From positions 1 to 49,086 of the forward strand of contig CABSBF010000014.1 in NCBI GenBank assembly GCA_902475855.1: 49,086 nucleotides of DNA. The letters are read 5' to 3'. Made by a program: the position numbers and the translations under genes. Positions 14,777 to 22,276 of this stretch are shown here, piece after piece. How positions within the stretch are numbered: position 1 is the first letter of the stretch; each line of letters starts with the position of its first letter. Below the pieces are notes generated by a model. It was not told the origin of the DNA. It ran no database searches and saw nothing but the letters and a program-made list of their open reading frames with translations. Origin of the DNA: an uncultured Eubacteriales bacterium. GTDB taxonomy: Bacteria; Bacillota; Clostridia; Oscillospirales; Oscillospiraceae.

Positions 14777-15464
14777 GGAAAGCAGCCGCATCGTCTTTTT
14801 CGGCGGTGCGGGCGTCAGCACGGAAAGCGGCATTCCGGATTTCCGCAGCGTGGACGGCCTGTATCATCAGAAGTTTGAGTATCCGCCGGAAACGATCATC
14901 AGCCATAGCTTTTACGAAGCATGGCCAGAGTATTTCTTCCGATTTTACCGCGAAAAAATGCTTCCGCTCGGTTTTGAACCGAACATCACCCACCGTATCC
15001 TTGCCAAATGGGAGAAAGAGGGTAAGCTGCTGGCCGTCGTCACGCAGAACATCGATGGTCTGCATCAGAAGGCGGGCAGCAAGCGCGTCTATGAGCTGCA
15101 TGGGAGTGTCCTGCGCAACTACTGCACGCGCTGCGGCAAGTTTTACCCTGCGGAGTATATCCGCGATGCGCAGGGGATCCCGCGCTGCACCTGCGGCGGC
15201 ATCGTCAAGCCGGACGTGGTGCTCTATGAGGAGAGCCTGAACGAAAACACGCTGGCCGGTGCGATCTCCGTTCTGCGGCAGGCCGATCTGCTGATCGTCG
15301 GCGGCACGAGCCTGACGGTTTATCCTGCTGCCGGACTGCTGGGCTATTACCGCGGCCGCCGGCTCGTGCTTATCAATCGCGATGCAACACCGTATGACAG
15401 TGAGGCCGATCTGGTCTTTCACGATTCGCTGGGCGGTATTTTCTCCCGGCTTGAGGAGCTTTGA
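14742..15464 (+). CDS. NAD-dependent protein deacylase (sirtuin)
   Basis: A 240-aa Sir2 protein that removes acyl groups from lysine using NAD. Present are GAGVSTESGIPDFRS (NAD binding), TQNIDGLH, the catalytic His120 in ELHGS, and a zinc site of Cys128, Cys131, Cys149 and Cys151. A Tyr/Arg pair for desuccinylase activity is not obvious, so deacetylase or another deacylase is possible. GAGGGAGATCGCAGACG precedes the ATG at 14742, which lies inside trmD. This long overlap suggests coupled translation. Confidence 0.92.
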   Translation: MTNLETLKQWIKESSRIVFFGGAGVSTESGIPDFRSVDGLYHQKFEYPPETIISHSFYEAWPEYFFRFYREKMLPLGFEPNITHRILAKWEKEGKLLAVVTQNIDGLHQKAGSKRVYELHGSVLRNYCTRCGKFYPAEYIRDAQGIPRCTCGGIVKPDVVLYEESLNENTLAGAISVLRQADLLIVGGTSLTVYPAAGLLGYYRGRRLVLINRDATPYDSEADLVFHDSLGGIFSRLEEL

Positions 15465-16148
15465 ATGGAACATATCATGCAGGTCATTGCGCGCATTCAC
15501 AGCGAATTTCCGACGAAATTCGGCATCCCGCGCCAGAGTGGTCTGGTGCCGGAAACGCGCGCCACGGTCGTTTTTGAACCTGAATACCGCAATCCGGACG
15601 CGCTGCGCGGACTGGAGGGCTTTTCCCACCTCTGGCTGATCTGGGAATTCTCCGAGTCCATTCGCGATGGCTGGTCGCCCACGGTGCGTCCGCCGCGTCT
15701 GGGCGGCAATGTGCGCCGTGGAGTCTTTGCCACGCGCTCGCCCTTCCGGCCGAATCCCATCGGCCTTTCCTGCGTTCGCCTGGAAGAGATTTGCCGGACA
15801 CAGGAGCAGGGGGTGGTTCTGCTGGTTTCCGGCGCCGATCTGATGGACGGGACGCCCATTTTTGATATCAAACCCTACATTCCCTATGCCGACGCACACC
15901 CGGAGGCGCGGGGCGGATTCACTGCACAGGCGGGGGATTACCTGCTGGAGGTGGAGTTCCCGCCGGAGTTGGAGGAGAAAATCCCGCAGGAGCAGCGTGC
16001 GGCGCTGCGCGGGGTGCTGTCGCATGACCCGCGGCCTTCCTACCAGGCGGATCCCGGCCGCGTGTATGGGATGCGCTTTGCGGCGTTTGATATCCGTTTC
16101 ACTGTGGAGGCGAAAACGTTGACGGTGCGTGAAGTGAATCCCGAATAA
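15465..16148 (+). CDS. trmO: tRNA m6t6A37 methyltransferase TrmO (TsaA)
   Basis: A 227-aa protein of the TsaA/TrmO family, which N6-methylates t6A37 in tRNA-Thr reading ACC/ACU. Diagnostic stretches are FPTKFGIPRQSGLV near the N-terminus, RPPRLGGNVRRGVFATRSPFRPNPIG and the DIKPYIPYAD motif. The ATG follows the sirtuin stop directly; GAGGAG in the end of the sirtuin gene serves as its ribosome site. A second in-frame ATG at 15477 is less well placed. Like TrmD it modifies position 37 of tRNA, so three of the five genes in this run serve translation. Confidence 0.93.
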   Translation: MEHIMQVIARIHSEFPTKFGIPRQSGLVPETRATVVFEPEYRNPDALRGLEGFSHLWLIWEFSESIRDGWSPTVRPPRLGGNVRRGVFATRSPFRPNPIGLSCVRLEEICRTQEQGVVLLVSGADLMDGTPIFDIKPYIPYADAHPEARGGFTAQAGDYLLEVEFPPELEEKIPQEQRAALRGVLSHDPRPSYQADPGRVYGMRFAAFDIRFTVEAKTLTVREVNPE

Positions 16149-16228
16149 ATGAAGCCGCTTCGCGCCCAATTACCCGCGCTGCGGCCAAAATCAAAAACAG
16201 TGTTATAGTTTTTGTAATTCACAGTATG
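16149..16228. other. Start of a 194-bp non-coding gap (16149-16342)
   Basis: Between convergent trmO and mocA. After the trmO stop an imperfect hairpin can form (GCCGC...GCGGC, about 16154-16184) with no clear T-tract. No coding frame with a ribosome site was seen. The remainder holds the two hairpins listed next. Confidence 0.5.
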
Positions 16229-16262
16229 CTTGTCAAAAAGGCACCTCGGACTTTTTGACAAG
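16229..16262. repeat. Perfect foldback related to the 26-kb element
   Basis: CTTGTCAAAAAG (16229-16240) and CTTTTTGACAAG (16251-16262) form a perfect 12-bp inverted repeat. The right half with its flank, TCGGACTTTTTGACA (16246-16260), recurs at 26085-26100 with one extra T, at the end of the inserted element near blaR1. It adjoins a terminator hairpin, as the other copy does. Confidence 0.65.
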
Positions 16263-16266
16263 CCAA

Positions 16267-16302
16267 GAAGCGGAGCGCCCGTTTGCAAGGGCGCTCCGCT
16301 TC
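16267..16302. terminator. Terminator hairpin between trmO and mocA
   Basis: GAAGCGGAGCGCCC (16267-16280) and GGGCGCTCCGCTTC (16289-16302) form a perfect 14-bp stem with an 8-nt loop. Flanking T-runs are short (GTTTACG on plus, TTGGCTTG on minus), so it may serve both convergent genes imperfectly. Confidence 0.75.
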
Positions 16303-16342
16303 GTTTACGTGGATCATTGGAGACAGAAATTCAAAGTCAGGG

Positions 16343-16951
16343 TCATTGTGCGGAAACTTTTTGATCGTGTTGTGACACCAGCTCCCGCAGAGCCTGCGGG
16401 GTGTCCACGTCCGCAAGCTCTTCCGGGGCGACCTCTACAGGCAGAAAACGCTCCGGATGCGCACGGATGACGGCGCTTCCACCGTGATCCTCCGTCAGAG
16501 CCAAAAGCTCAGGGAAAAAATCCCGCGGGAAGAGATTCGGGTTTCCGCGCTTTCCCCGGTGCGCCGCGCCTGCGATATATTCCGGCTGTGCCTGCCACGC
16601 CCGAACGACTCGTGCAACGCTGTCAGCCACAAGGAGCGGCTGATCCGCGACCATATACAAAATGCCTCCGCAGTCCGCGAGCGCTTGCGTTCCGAGACGG
16701 ATTGTGTGGCTGATGCCGTAATCCGGATGGGAATTCCGGATGACATCAAAGCCGAATTCCGCCGCTGCCGTCATAATCTCAGAATACTGCGTGACAACGA
16801 CGACACGCTCAAACAGCGCAGCCGGGACGGCTTCCATCGCGCGGCGGAAGAGTGCCTTGCCGTCAAATTCCGCAGCCAGCTTGTTGGCACGGAAGCGCGA
16901 AGCATTGCCCGCCGCCATGATAAGGCAGCCGGGGCGTGTCAGATGTTCCAT
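16343..16951 (-). CDS. mocA: MocA/YgfJ-type molybdenum cofactor nucleotidyltransferase
   Basis: A 202-aa MobA-like NTP transferase. The nucleotide loop is MAAGNASRFRANK (about 12-24), with ADQPLL in the centre and GNPNLFPRDFF plus DVDTPQAL at the C-terminus. MocA proteins add CMP to molybdopterin to make the MCD cofactor used by xanthine dehydrogenase-type enzymes; the YgfJ branch is tied to selenium-dependent molybdenum hydroxylases. The loop lacks the usual GxSxRMG glycine-methionine pattern. AAAGGAGGTCGCTCG sits before the ATG at 16951; a longer upstream frame is not supported. It is divergent from the hydroxylase operon and shares its control region. Confidence 0.87.
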   Translation of the reverse strand: MEHLTRPGCLIMAAGNASRFRANKLAAEFDGKALFRRAMEAVPAALFERVVVVTQYSEIMTAAAEFGFDVIRNSHPDYGISHTIRLGTQALADCGGILYMVADQPLLVADSVARVVRAWQAQPEYIAGAAHRGKRGNPNLFPRDFFPELLALTEDHGGSAVIRAHPERFLPVEVAPEELADVDTPQALRELVSQHDQKVSAQ

Positions 16952-16972
16952 CGAGCGACCTCCTTTTTCTGT

Positions 16973-17001
16973 AGTATAGCCGGTTTTTTTTGTTTTTTCC
17001 A
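16973..17001 (-). promoter_or_regulatory. Promoter of mocA
   Basis: TGGAAA (17001-16996), 17-base spacer, TATACT (16978-16973) on the minus strand. The predicted start is near 16966, which puts the dyad at 17018-17032 at about -59. Confidence 0.6.
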
Positions 17002-17017
17002 GCACTTTTTTAGTTCG

Positions 17018-17032
17018 TTCGCAATTGCCGAA
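17018..17032. promoter_or_regulatory. LysR-type dyad between mocA and the hydroxylase operon
   Basis: TTCGCAATTGCCGAA, a near-perfect dyad. It matches 13 of 15 positions of the site at 5368-5382 in the selenium block. It lies about -59 from the mocA start and about -79 from the hydroxylase start. The 20-base difference is close to two helical turns. Confidence 0.65.
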
Positions 17033-17037
17033 TTTCA

Positions 17038-17061
17038 CGTTATCCCGAAAATAGGATAACG
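17038..17061. promoter_or_regulatory. Second dyad before the hydroxylase promoter
   Basis: CGTTATCC (17038-17045) and GGATAACG (17054-17061) form a perfect 8-bp inverted repeat with an 8-base gap. It ends 7 bases before the -35 box of the hydroxylase promoter. Nothing equivalent is found before yedE, so it may bind a different regulator specific to the enzyme genes. Confidence 0.55.
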
Positions 17062-17068
17062 CCCGGAC

Positions 17069-17097
17069 TTCAAAATGCACCGGCCTTGTGATATACT
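17069..17097 (+). promoter_or_regulatory. Promoter of the molybdenum hydroxylase operon
   Basis: TTCAAA (17069-17074), 17-base spacer, TATACT (17092-17097). The weak -35 box fits an activated promoter. Confidence 0.65.
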
Positions 17098-17162
17098 TAA
17101 AAAGGAAAAGCAGAATTATACCATTTTTTGTGAAAAACGATAAACAATGGAGGTTATGCCTT

Positions 17163-19472
17163 ATGCAAGTTGGCAAAAGCGTCCCGCGCGTTGACGCTTT
17201 CGACAAAGCGACCGGCCGCGCGAAGTACACAGACGACCTGTGCGACAGAAATGCACTGGTCACGAGAATCGTCCGCTCCACCATTGCCCACGGCTATGTG
17301 AAGTCCGTGGATATTTCCGAAGCGGAAAAGGTGCCGGGCGTTGTCCGGATCTTTACCTGCTTTGACGTGCCGGACATCAAGTTCCCGACGGCAGGCCACC
17401 CCTGGTCTGTGGAGCCGGCACATCAGGACGTTGCCGACCGCCGCCTCCTGAACCGCCATGTGCGCTATTACGGCGATGACGTCGCTGCGGTAGTGGCGGA
17501 AAACGAGGTCGCCGCGGCGCAGGCGGCACATCTGGTTCGTGTGGAGTATGAGGAGCTTCCCTTTGTTCTGGACGTGCAGGAGGCCATGGAGGATGGCCAG
17601 CCCCAGCTTCATAAGGAATTTCCGCACAACATTCTCCGCCACAGCGATATTCGCATGGGCAACTATGAGGAAGCCATCAAAGAGCCTGGCCTGATCTGCG
17701 TGGACAAGTGGTACAATACCTCCACCGTGCAGCACTGCCATATTGAGAATCATGTTGCCTATGCCTATGAGGAAGCAGGCAAGATCGTCATTGTTTCCTC
17801 CACACAGATCCCGCACATCGTCCGCCGCACCGTCGGTCAGGCACTGGGAATTCCCTGGGGCAGCGTCCGCGTGATCAAGCCCTACATCGGTGGTGGCTTC
17901 GGCAACAAGCAGGATACCCTGTATGAGCCGCTTGCAGCGTGGCTGTCGCAGCAGCTCGGCGGCCGCCTGGTCAAGGTGGATATCCCGCGCGAGGATACCT
18001 TTGTTTCCAACCGTGTGCGCCATGCTATCCGCGCTCATCTTGTCTCTTGGCTGCGCCCGGACGGCAGCTTCGCTGCGCGCAAGGTCGAGCTGTTCTCCGA
18101 TCAGGGCGCTTATGCTTCTCACGGTCACAGCATCGTAGCCAAAGCTATGGGATCCTTCCCGCAGCTCTATCCCTGCGAGAATTTTGAGGGCGATGCCTAT
18201 ACGGTGTTCACAAACAAATCCGTTGCGGGCGCTATGCGCGGGTACGGAATGCCGCAGGCATCCTGGGCGCATGAGTGCCATGTGGAGGATATCTGCAAGG
18301 CGCTTGGCGTCGATTCCCTGCAATGGCGCCGTGAGCACATCATGCCCGTGGGCTATGTGGATGGATTCTCCAAAAATGAAAACTATTTTGACAGCTTCAA
18401 CCAGTGCTTCGATAAGGCCGTTGCCTATATGGATTACGACCGCAAGCATGCGGAGTATGAAAACCAGTCCGGCCCTATCCGTAAGGGCATCGGAATCGCT
18501 CCCTTCTGGTATAACACCGCCGTCTGGCCCATCTCCCTGGAGCATTCCTCCTGCCGTATGGTCCTGAATCAGGACGGCTCCGTACAGGTGCAGGTTGGCG
18601 AAACAGAGATCGGACAGGGCGCGGATACCGCCTATGCACAGATGGCGGCGGACGTCATCGGCCTGAAGGACTACCGTGATGTGCACGTTATTTCCAATCA
18701 GGACACGGACGTCACTCCTTTCGGCCTCGGCGCATATGCTTCCCGCCAGACTTATGTCGTCGGATTCTCCATCACGCAGACCGGCAACATTCTGCGCGAC
18801 AAGATCCTTGAATATGCCAAGGAGCTTACACGCTGCCCCATTGCCAATATGGATATCGTGGACAGCAACATCATCCGCAAGCCGGATGGCCGCGTGCTGG
18901 TCAGCCTGCGCGACCTGGCGACGGAGGCATTCTACAGCCTGACGCACAGCGAGCATATTACCGCAGAATCCACCTACCAGATCAAAAACAACGCCTATTC
19001 CTTCGGCTGCTGCTGTGCCGAGGTCACGGTGGATATTCCTATGTGCCGCGTGACAGTGGACAGAATTATTAACGTCCACGACTGTGGCAGCCTGATCAAC
19101 CCCCAGCTTGCCGCGGCGCAGGTGCATGGCGGCATGTCCATGGGCATCGGTTACGGTCTGTCCGAGCAGCTTCTGTTCGATCCCAAGACTGGCAAGGCGC
19201 TGAACAATAACCTGCTGGACTACAAGCTCTCCACCACGATGGATCATCCGCATCTGGAAGCCGAGTTTGTCGAAAACTATGAGCCGACCAGCCCATTCGG
19301 CACAAAGGCACTTGGCGAGCCGCCCGCCTGCCCGGTGGCGCCCGCCATCCGCAATGCCATCCTCAATGCGACCGGCGTCGCGATGGACACTGCGCCAATG
19401 ACGCCGCTGCGTCTGTTTGAGCGCTTCAGTGAGGAAGGCCTCATCAACGACCCGTGGAGAAAGGAGAACTGA
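17163..19472 (+). CDS. xdhA: Molybdenum hydroxylase, Mo-binding subunit (XDH-like)
   Basis: A 769-aa large subunit of the xanthine dehydrogenase family. It begins with the small alpha/beta domain (GKSVPRVDAFDKATGRAKYTDD) and continues with the Mo-cofactor domains. Visible motifs are GGGFGNKQD, the MRGYGMPQ arginine segment, the GETEIGQGADTAY stretch, and GTKALGEPP, whose Glu is the catalytic base. A longer frame opens upstream, but GGAGG (17149-17153) lies 9 bases before the ATG at 17163. With MocA and the YedE block nearby, it is most likely a selenium-dependent hydroxylase acting on a purine or other N-heterocycle. The substrate cannot be read from sequence. No in-frame UGA is involved. Confidence 0.92.
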   Translation: MQVGKSVPRVDAFDKATGRAKYTDDLCDRNALVTRIVRSTIAHGYVKSVDISEAEKVPGVVRIFTCFDVPDIKFPTAGHPWSVEPAHQDVADRRLLNRHVRYYGDDVAAVVAENEVAAAQAAHLVRVEYEELPFVLDVQEAMEDGQPQLHKEFPHNILRHSDIRMGNYEEAIKEPGLICVDKWYNTSTVQHCHIENHVAYAYEEAGKIVIVSSTQIPHIVRRTVGQALGIPWGSVRVIKPYIGGGFGNKQDTLYEPLAAWLSQQLGGRLVKVDIPREDTFVSNRVRHAIRAHLVSWLRPDGSFAARKVELFSDQGAYASHGHSIVAKAMGSFPQLYPCENFEGDAYTVFTNKSVAGAMRGYGMPQASWAHECHVEDICKALGVDSLQWRREHIMPVGYVDGFSKNENYFDSFNQCFDKAVAYMDYDRKHAEYENQSGPIRKGIGIAPFWYNTAVWPISLEHSSCRMVLNQDGSVQVQVGETEIGQGADTAYAQMAADVIGLKDYRDVHVISNQDTDVTPFGLGAYASRQTYVVGFSITQTGNILRDKILEYAKELTRCPIANMDIVDSNIIRKPDGRVLVSLRDLATEAFYSLTHSEHITAESTYQIKNNAYSFGCCCAEVTVDIPMCRVTVDRIINVHDCGSLINPQLAAAQVHGGMSMGIGYGLSEQLLFDPKTGKALNNNLLDYKLSTTMDHPHLEAEFVENYEPTSPFGTKALGEPPACPVAPAIRNAILNATGVAMDTAPMTPLRLFERFSEEGLINDPWRKEN

Positions 19473-19475
19473 GCC

Positions 19476-20357
19476 ATGTATGATATGAAAGCGTATTACG
19501 AATCCAAGAGCGTGGAGGATGCCGTCCGCCTGCGTCTGGAGCATCCCGAGGCACATATCATCGCCGGCGGCTCCGATGTTCTTGTGCAGATGCGCGAGGG
19601 CAAGCGCGCCGGAGTGGAGCTGATCTCCATCTTTATGCTCGATGAGCTGCGCGGCGTGACGATAGACGAAGAGGAGAACATCCGTATCGGAAGCCTGACC
19701 AGCTTCTCTCATATCACGAAGGATCCCATTATCCAGAAGTACATCAACGTTTTGGGCGAGGCAGTCGATCAGGTCGGCGGCCCGCAGATCCGCAACATCG
19801 GCACCATCGGCGGCAACACCTGCAACGGTGTTACCTCGGCGGACTCTGCATCCACACTTCATGCATGGGAGGCAATCATTGAGCTGACCGGGCCGAACGG
19901 CACCCGTCGCTGTCCCATCAAGGACTTCTACAAGAAGGCCAAGGTCGTGGATATCCGTGAAGGCGAGATCCAGACAGCCATCCTGATTCCAAAGGAGAGT
20001 TACCGCGATACTTTCGGCCATTATATCAAGTATGCCATGCGCAACGCGCTGGACATCGCGACAAACGGCTGTTCTGTGAATGTTCGTTTGTCTCCGGACA
20101 AAAAGAGCTTTGAGCGCGTCCGCATCGCCTACGGTGTTGCAGGCCCCATCCCCATGCGCGCGCCCACGGCGGAGGCCAGTATTCAGGGCCTGCCCGTGAC
20201 GATGGAAAATGTGGATCAATTCGCGCAGGCGGTTCTGGAGGACATTAATCCCCGCGATTCGTGGCGTGCGTCCAAGGCGTTCCGCCAGCATGTTGCCGTG
20301 GAATCGGCAAGACGCTGCCTGATTGAATCCGTGAAGCTTGCAGGAGGTGCGCTGTAA
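19476..20357 (+). CDS. xdhB: Molybdenum hydroxylase, FAD-binding subunit
   Basis: A 293-aa middle subunit that carries FAD and passes electrons to NAD or another acceptor. The two flavin-binding motifs are AGGSDVLVQMREGK near residue 30 and GGPQIRNIGTIGGNTCNG near residue 105; a CO-dehydrogenase-type C-terminal domain follows. GGAGAACTGAGCC lies before the ATG. The gap from the Mo subunit is 3 bases, and the stop overlaps the next start by one base (TAATG), so the three subunits are made together. Confidence 0.93.
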   Translation: MYDMKAYYESKSVEDAVRLRLEHPEAHIIAGGSDVLVQMREGKRAGVELISIFMLDELRGVTIDEEENIRIGSLTSFSHITKDPIIQKYINVLGEAVDQVGGPQIRNIGTIGGNTCNGVTSADSASTLHAWEAIIELTGPNGTRRCPIKDFYKKAKVVDIREGEIQTAILIPKESYRDTFGHYIKYAMRNALDIATNGCSVNVRLSPDKKSFERVRIAYGVAGPIPMRAPTAEASIQGLPVTMENVDQFAQAVLEDINPRDSWRASKAFRQHVAVESARRCLIESVKLAGGAL

Positions 20358-20860
20358 TGGAAAACCAGTATCAACTGATTCGCTTCAACCTCAACGGCAA
20401 GGACGTGGAGAAGGTCGTGGATGTCCGCGCCTCTCTGACAGATCTGCTCCGTAATGACTACCGTATGACCTCCGTTAAGAAGGGCTGCGAGGTAGGCGAG
20501 TGCGGTGCGTGCAACGTCATTATCAACGGTGAATGCTATAACTCCTGCATTTATCTTGCAGTCTGGGTCAACGGCAAGAAGGTTCGCACGCTGGAAAGCC
20601 TCATGGGACCGAACGGCGAACTGTCGGATATCCAGCAGGCGTTCATTGACGAGGCCGCTATCCAGTGCGGCTTCTGCACGCCGGGCTTTATTATGACGGC
20701 GGTCGAGATCCTTGAATCCGGCAAGGAGTACTCGGATGCCGAGCTGCGAAAGCTGCTGTCCGGCCATCTGTGCCGCTGCACGGGCTATGAAAATATTCTC
20801 CGCGCAGTGAAAAAAACCATGTATAAGCGCCTCGGCAAGGAAATGCCGCAGGAGCAGTGA
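20357..20860 (+). CDS. xdhC: Molybdenum hydroxylase, [2Fe-2S] subunit
   Basis: A 167-aa small subunit with two iron-sulfur domains. The plant-ferredoxin type cluster is bound in GCEVGECGACNVIINGEC and the following Cys; the helical second cluster domain has CGFCTPGF and CRCTGYENI. It relays electrons from Mo to FAD. Length is normal. It ends the operon, with a strong terminator 25 bases on. The Mo-FAD-FeS gene order is the one common in purine hydroxylase clusters. Confidence 0.94.
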   Translation: MENQYQLIRFNLNGKDVEKVVDVRASLTDLLRNDYRMTSVKKGCEVGECGACNVIINGECYNSCIYLAVWVNGKKVRTLESLMGPNGELSDIQQAFIDEAAIQCGFCTPGFIMTAVEILESGKEYSDAELRKLLSGHLCRCTGYENILRAVKKTMYKRLGKEMPQEQ

Positions 20861-20885
20861 ACGCAAAGAATGTAAACTGAGAAAC

Positions 20886-20925
20886 AACCGGCGCACAGTT
20901 TCCTGTGCGCCGGTTTGCTTTTTTT
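20886..20925 (+). terminator. Terminator of the hydroxylase operon
   Basis: AACCGGCGCACAG (20886-20898) and CTGTGCGCCGGTT (20903-20915), perfect 13-bp stem, TTTC loop, then TGCTTTTTTT. Confidence 0.94.
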
Positions 20926-22198
20926 ATGCTTGCTGCTCGTCTTTTTTCAGCATCTCAATGATTGCGGCGGCCTTGTGGCTCCAGTCGTTGGCTTCGGCCT
21001 CCTGCGTGAGCAGGGCATGGTAGGCTGTGTCATTTTTCAGCGACAGAGCCTTGTCCAGCTGGGCGAGGAATTCCTCGTGATCGTGGCCGATCAGAACGGA
21101 ACGGTACTTGCGGCACTCGTTCATATCCGTCGTAACGATGGGCTTTTGCAGCGCCATGTATTCAAAGATCTTCACGGGACTGGTTGCGCGCGTAATGTCA
21201 TTGATGAGGAAGGGAATGGTCAGAATGTCCGCGCAGCGGGCATAGTTTTTCAGCACCTTGTAGTCGCGCGGTCCCATGAAGTAGATGTTTTCTTCGCCAT
21301 GGATGTTATCATCATAGGATTCGTCGTAGCGGATGCCGAAGAGAACAACGCTGTATTTGCCCGTTGCGGCGATTTTTTTCAGCAGATCGTAGTCAAACCA
21401 CTTAGCCAATGCGCCATAGTAGCAAACGATGGGCTTGCCGAGATCGAGAATCTTCTGAAATTCCGGTTCAAATTGATAATTCTCGTCAAAATGCTGAAAA
21501 AAACTGTTGTCCACGCCGTTGGAGGAGAAGGCGACGCGCGCGCCGCTGCGGTGCCTGAGGACGTCCTGCCGCAGCAACTCCGCCGTGACGACGACGTAGA
21601 CATCCTCATGCGTCATGGCGTAGTGATACTTGTCCGTGATATACTGCGGCAGCTCTTTCGTGCCTGCCAGCTCCGGGCTGAGGTCGTCGATGTACTCATA
21701 GATGAAGCCGAAGCCGTTTGCGCGGTAGTTTTCGATGTTTTCCTTCGAGAGTTTCCAGTCGGTGGAGTAGACTTGAATATACTTCGGACGGCTGACCTGC
21801 TTCAATTCTGACATCAGGATGCGGTTCAGCAGCAGATTGTTGAAGTTAAAGAGGTAGAGGTTATCCTCATGCTTGCGGAAGGTCTTGACCTTGTCGGTCA
21901 TGGTCGTGACCTCATAAAACACAAGGCAGCGCTCCCGCGCCAGATTCCGCGCGATGTGCTGCGGACGCTGGAACAGCGGCACATTGTAGCCGAAGCTGCT
22001 GCGCCAGAGGACGATACGGTCATAATCGCCCGTCAGAAGATCGCGTAGCTGCGCACGAAACTGCTTCTGCCGGAAAAACGTGGCAAAGCTGACCTTGTCA
22101 AAGTAGTTCGCCTTGACATAGGCGTAGAGCTTCCGGCAAAAACCGCAGAAGCCGTATTTTTTGTAGACATTGACGAGTTTGGAGAGCTTGGAATTCAT
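20924..22198 (-). CDS. Glycosyltransferase (GT-B type)
   Basis: A 424-aa cytoplasmic glycosyltransferase. The C-terminal half holds the GT-B nucleotide-sugar part, with SPVKIFEYMALQKPIVTTD (the E-x7-E-like region) and the preceding YYGALAKWFD. The N-terminal half contains RPQHIARNLA, common in glycosyltransferases of cell-surface polymer loci. A GTG at 22231 is in frame, but GGGTGGA precedes the ATG at 22198 by about 8 bases. It lies downstream of the ABC exporter genes on the same strand, 78 bases from the ATPase, so it probably builds or extends the exported glycan. Sugar donor unknown. Confidence 0.85.
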   Translation of the reverse strand: MNSKLSKLVNVYKKYGFCGFCRKLYAYVKANYFDKVSFATFFRQKQFRAQLRDLLTGDYDRIVLWRSSFGYNVPLFQRPQHIARNLARERCLVFYEVTTMTDKVKTFRKHEDNLYLFNFNNLLLNRILMSELKQVSRPKYIQVYSTDWKLSKENIENYRANGFGFIYEYIDDLSPELAGTKELPQYITDKYHYAMTHEDVYVVVTAELLRQDVLRHRSGARVAFSSNGVDNSFFQHFDENYQFEPEFQKILDLGKPIVCYYGALAKWFDYDLLKKIAATGKYSVVLFGIRYDESYDDNIHGEENIYFMGPRDYKVLKNYARCADILTIPFLINDITRATSPVKIFEYMALQKPIVTTDMNECRKYRSVLIGHDHEEFLAQLDKALSLKNDTAYHALLTQEAEANDWSHKAAAIIEMLKKDEQQA

Positions 22199-22276
22199 AA
22201 ATCGATCCACCCATTTTGTAGAGTAACACACGGCGCGGGCAGACTGTGCTTTGCCGCCGCGGCTGCCGTGAACATT

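Noticed and set aside
14592..16169. 525-codon minus-strand frame opposite trmD, sirtuin and trmO
   Set aside because: Low-complexity antisense composition; it covers three clearly real genes.
16267..16302. CRISPR-like repeats near 16.2 kb and 25.9 kb
   Set aside because: The repeats are single hairpins with no regular spacer series and no cas genes.
17163..19472. Selenocysteine (in-frame UGA) in the hydroxylase or carrier genes
   Set aside because: All frames close normally at the expected lengths. Selenium in this enzyme class is a labile ligand, not selenocysteine.
17154..20291. A very long open frame (about 1045 codons) on the minus strand opposite the hydroxylase genes
   Set aside because: It is an antisense shadow of strongly biased GC-rich coding sequence. 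It has no ribosome site and no recognisable domain, and three well-defined subunits lie on the other strand.
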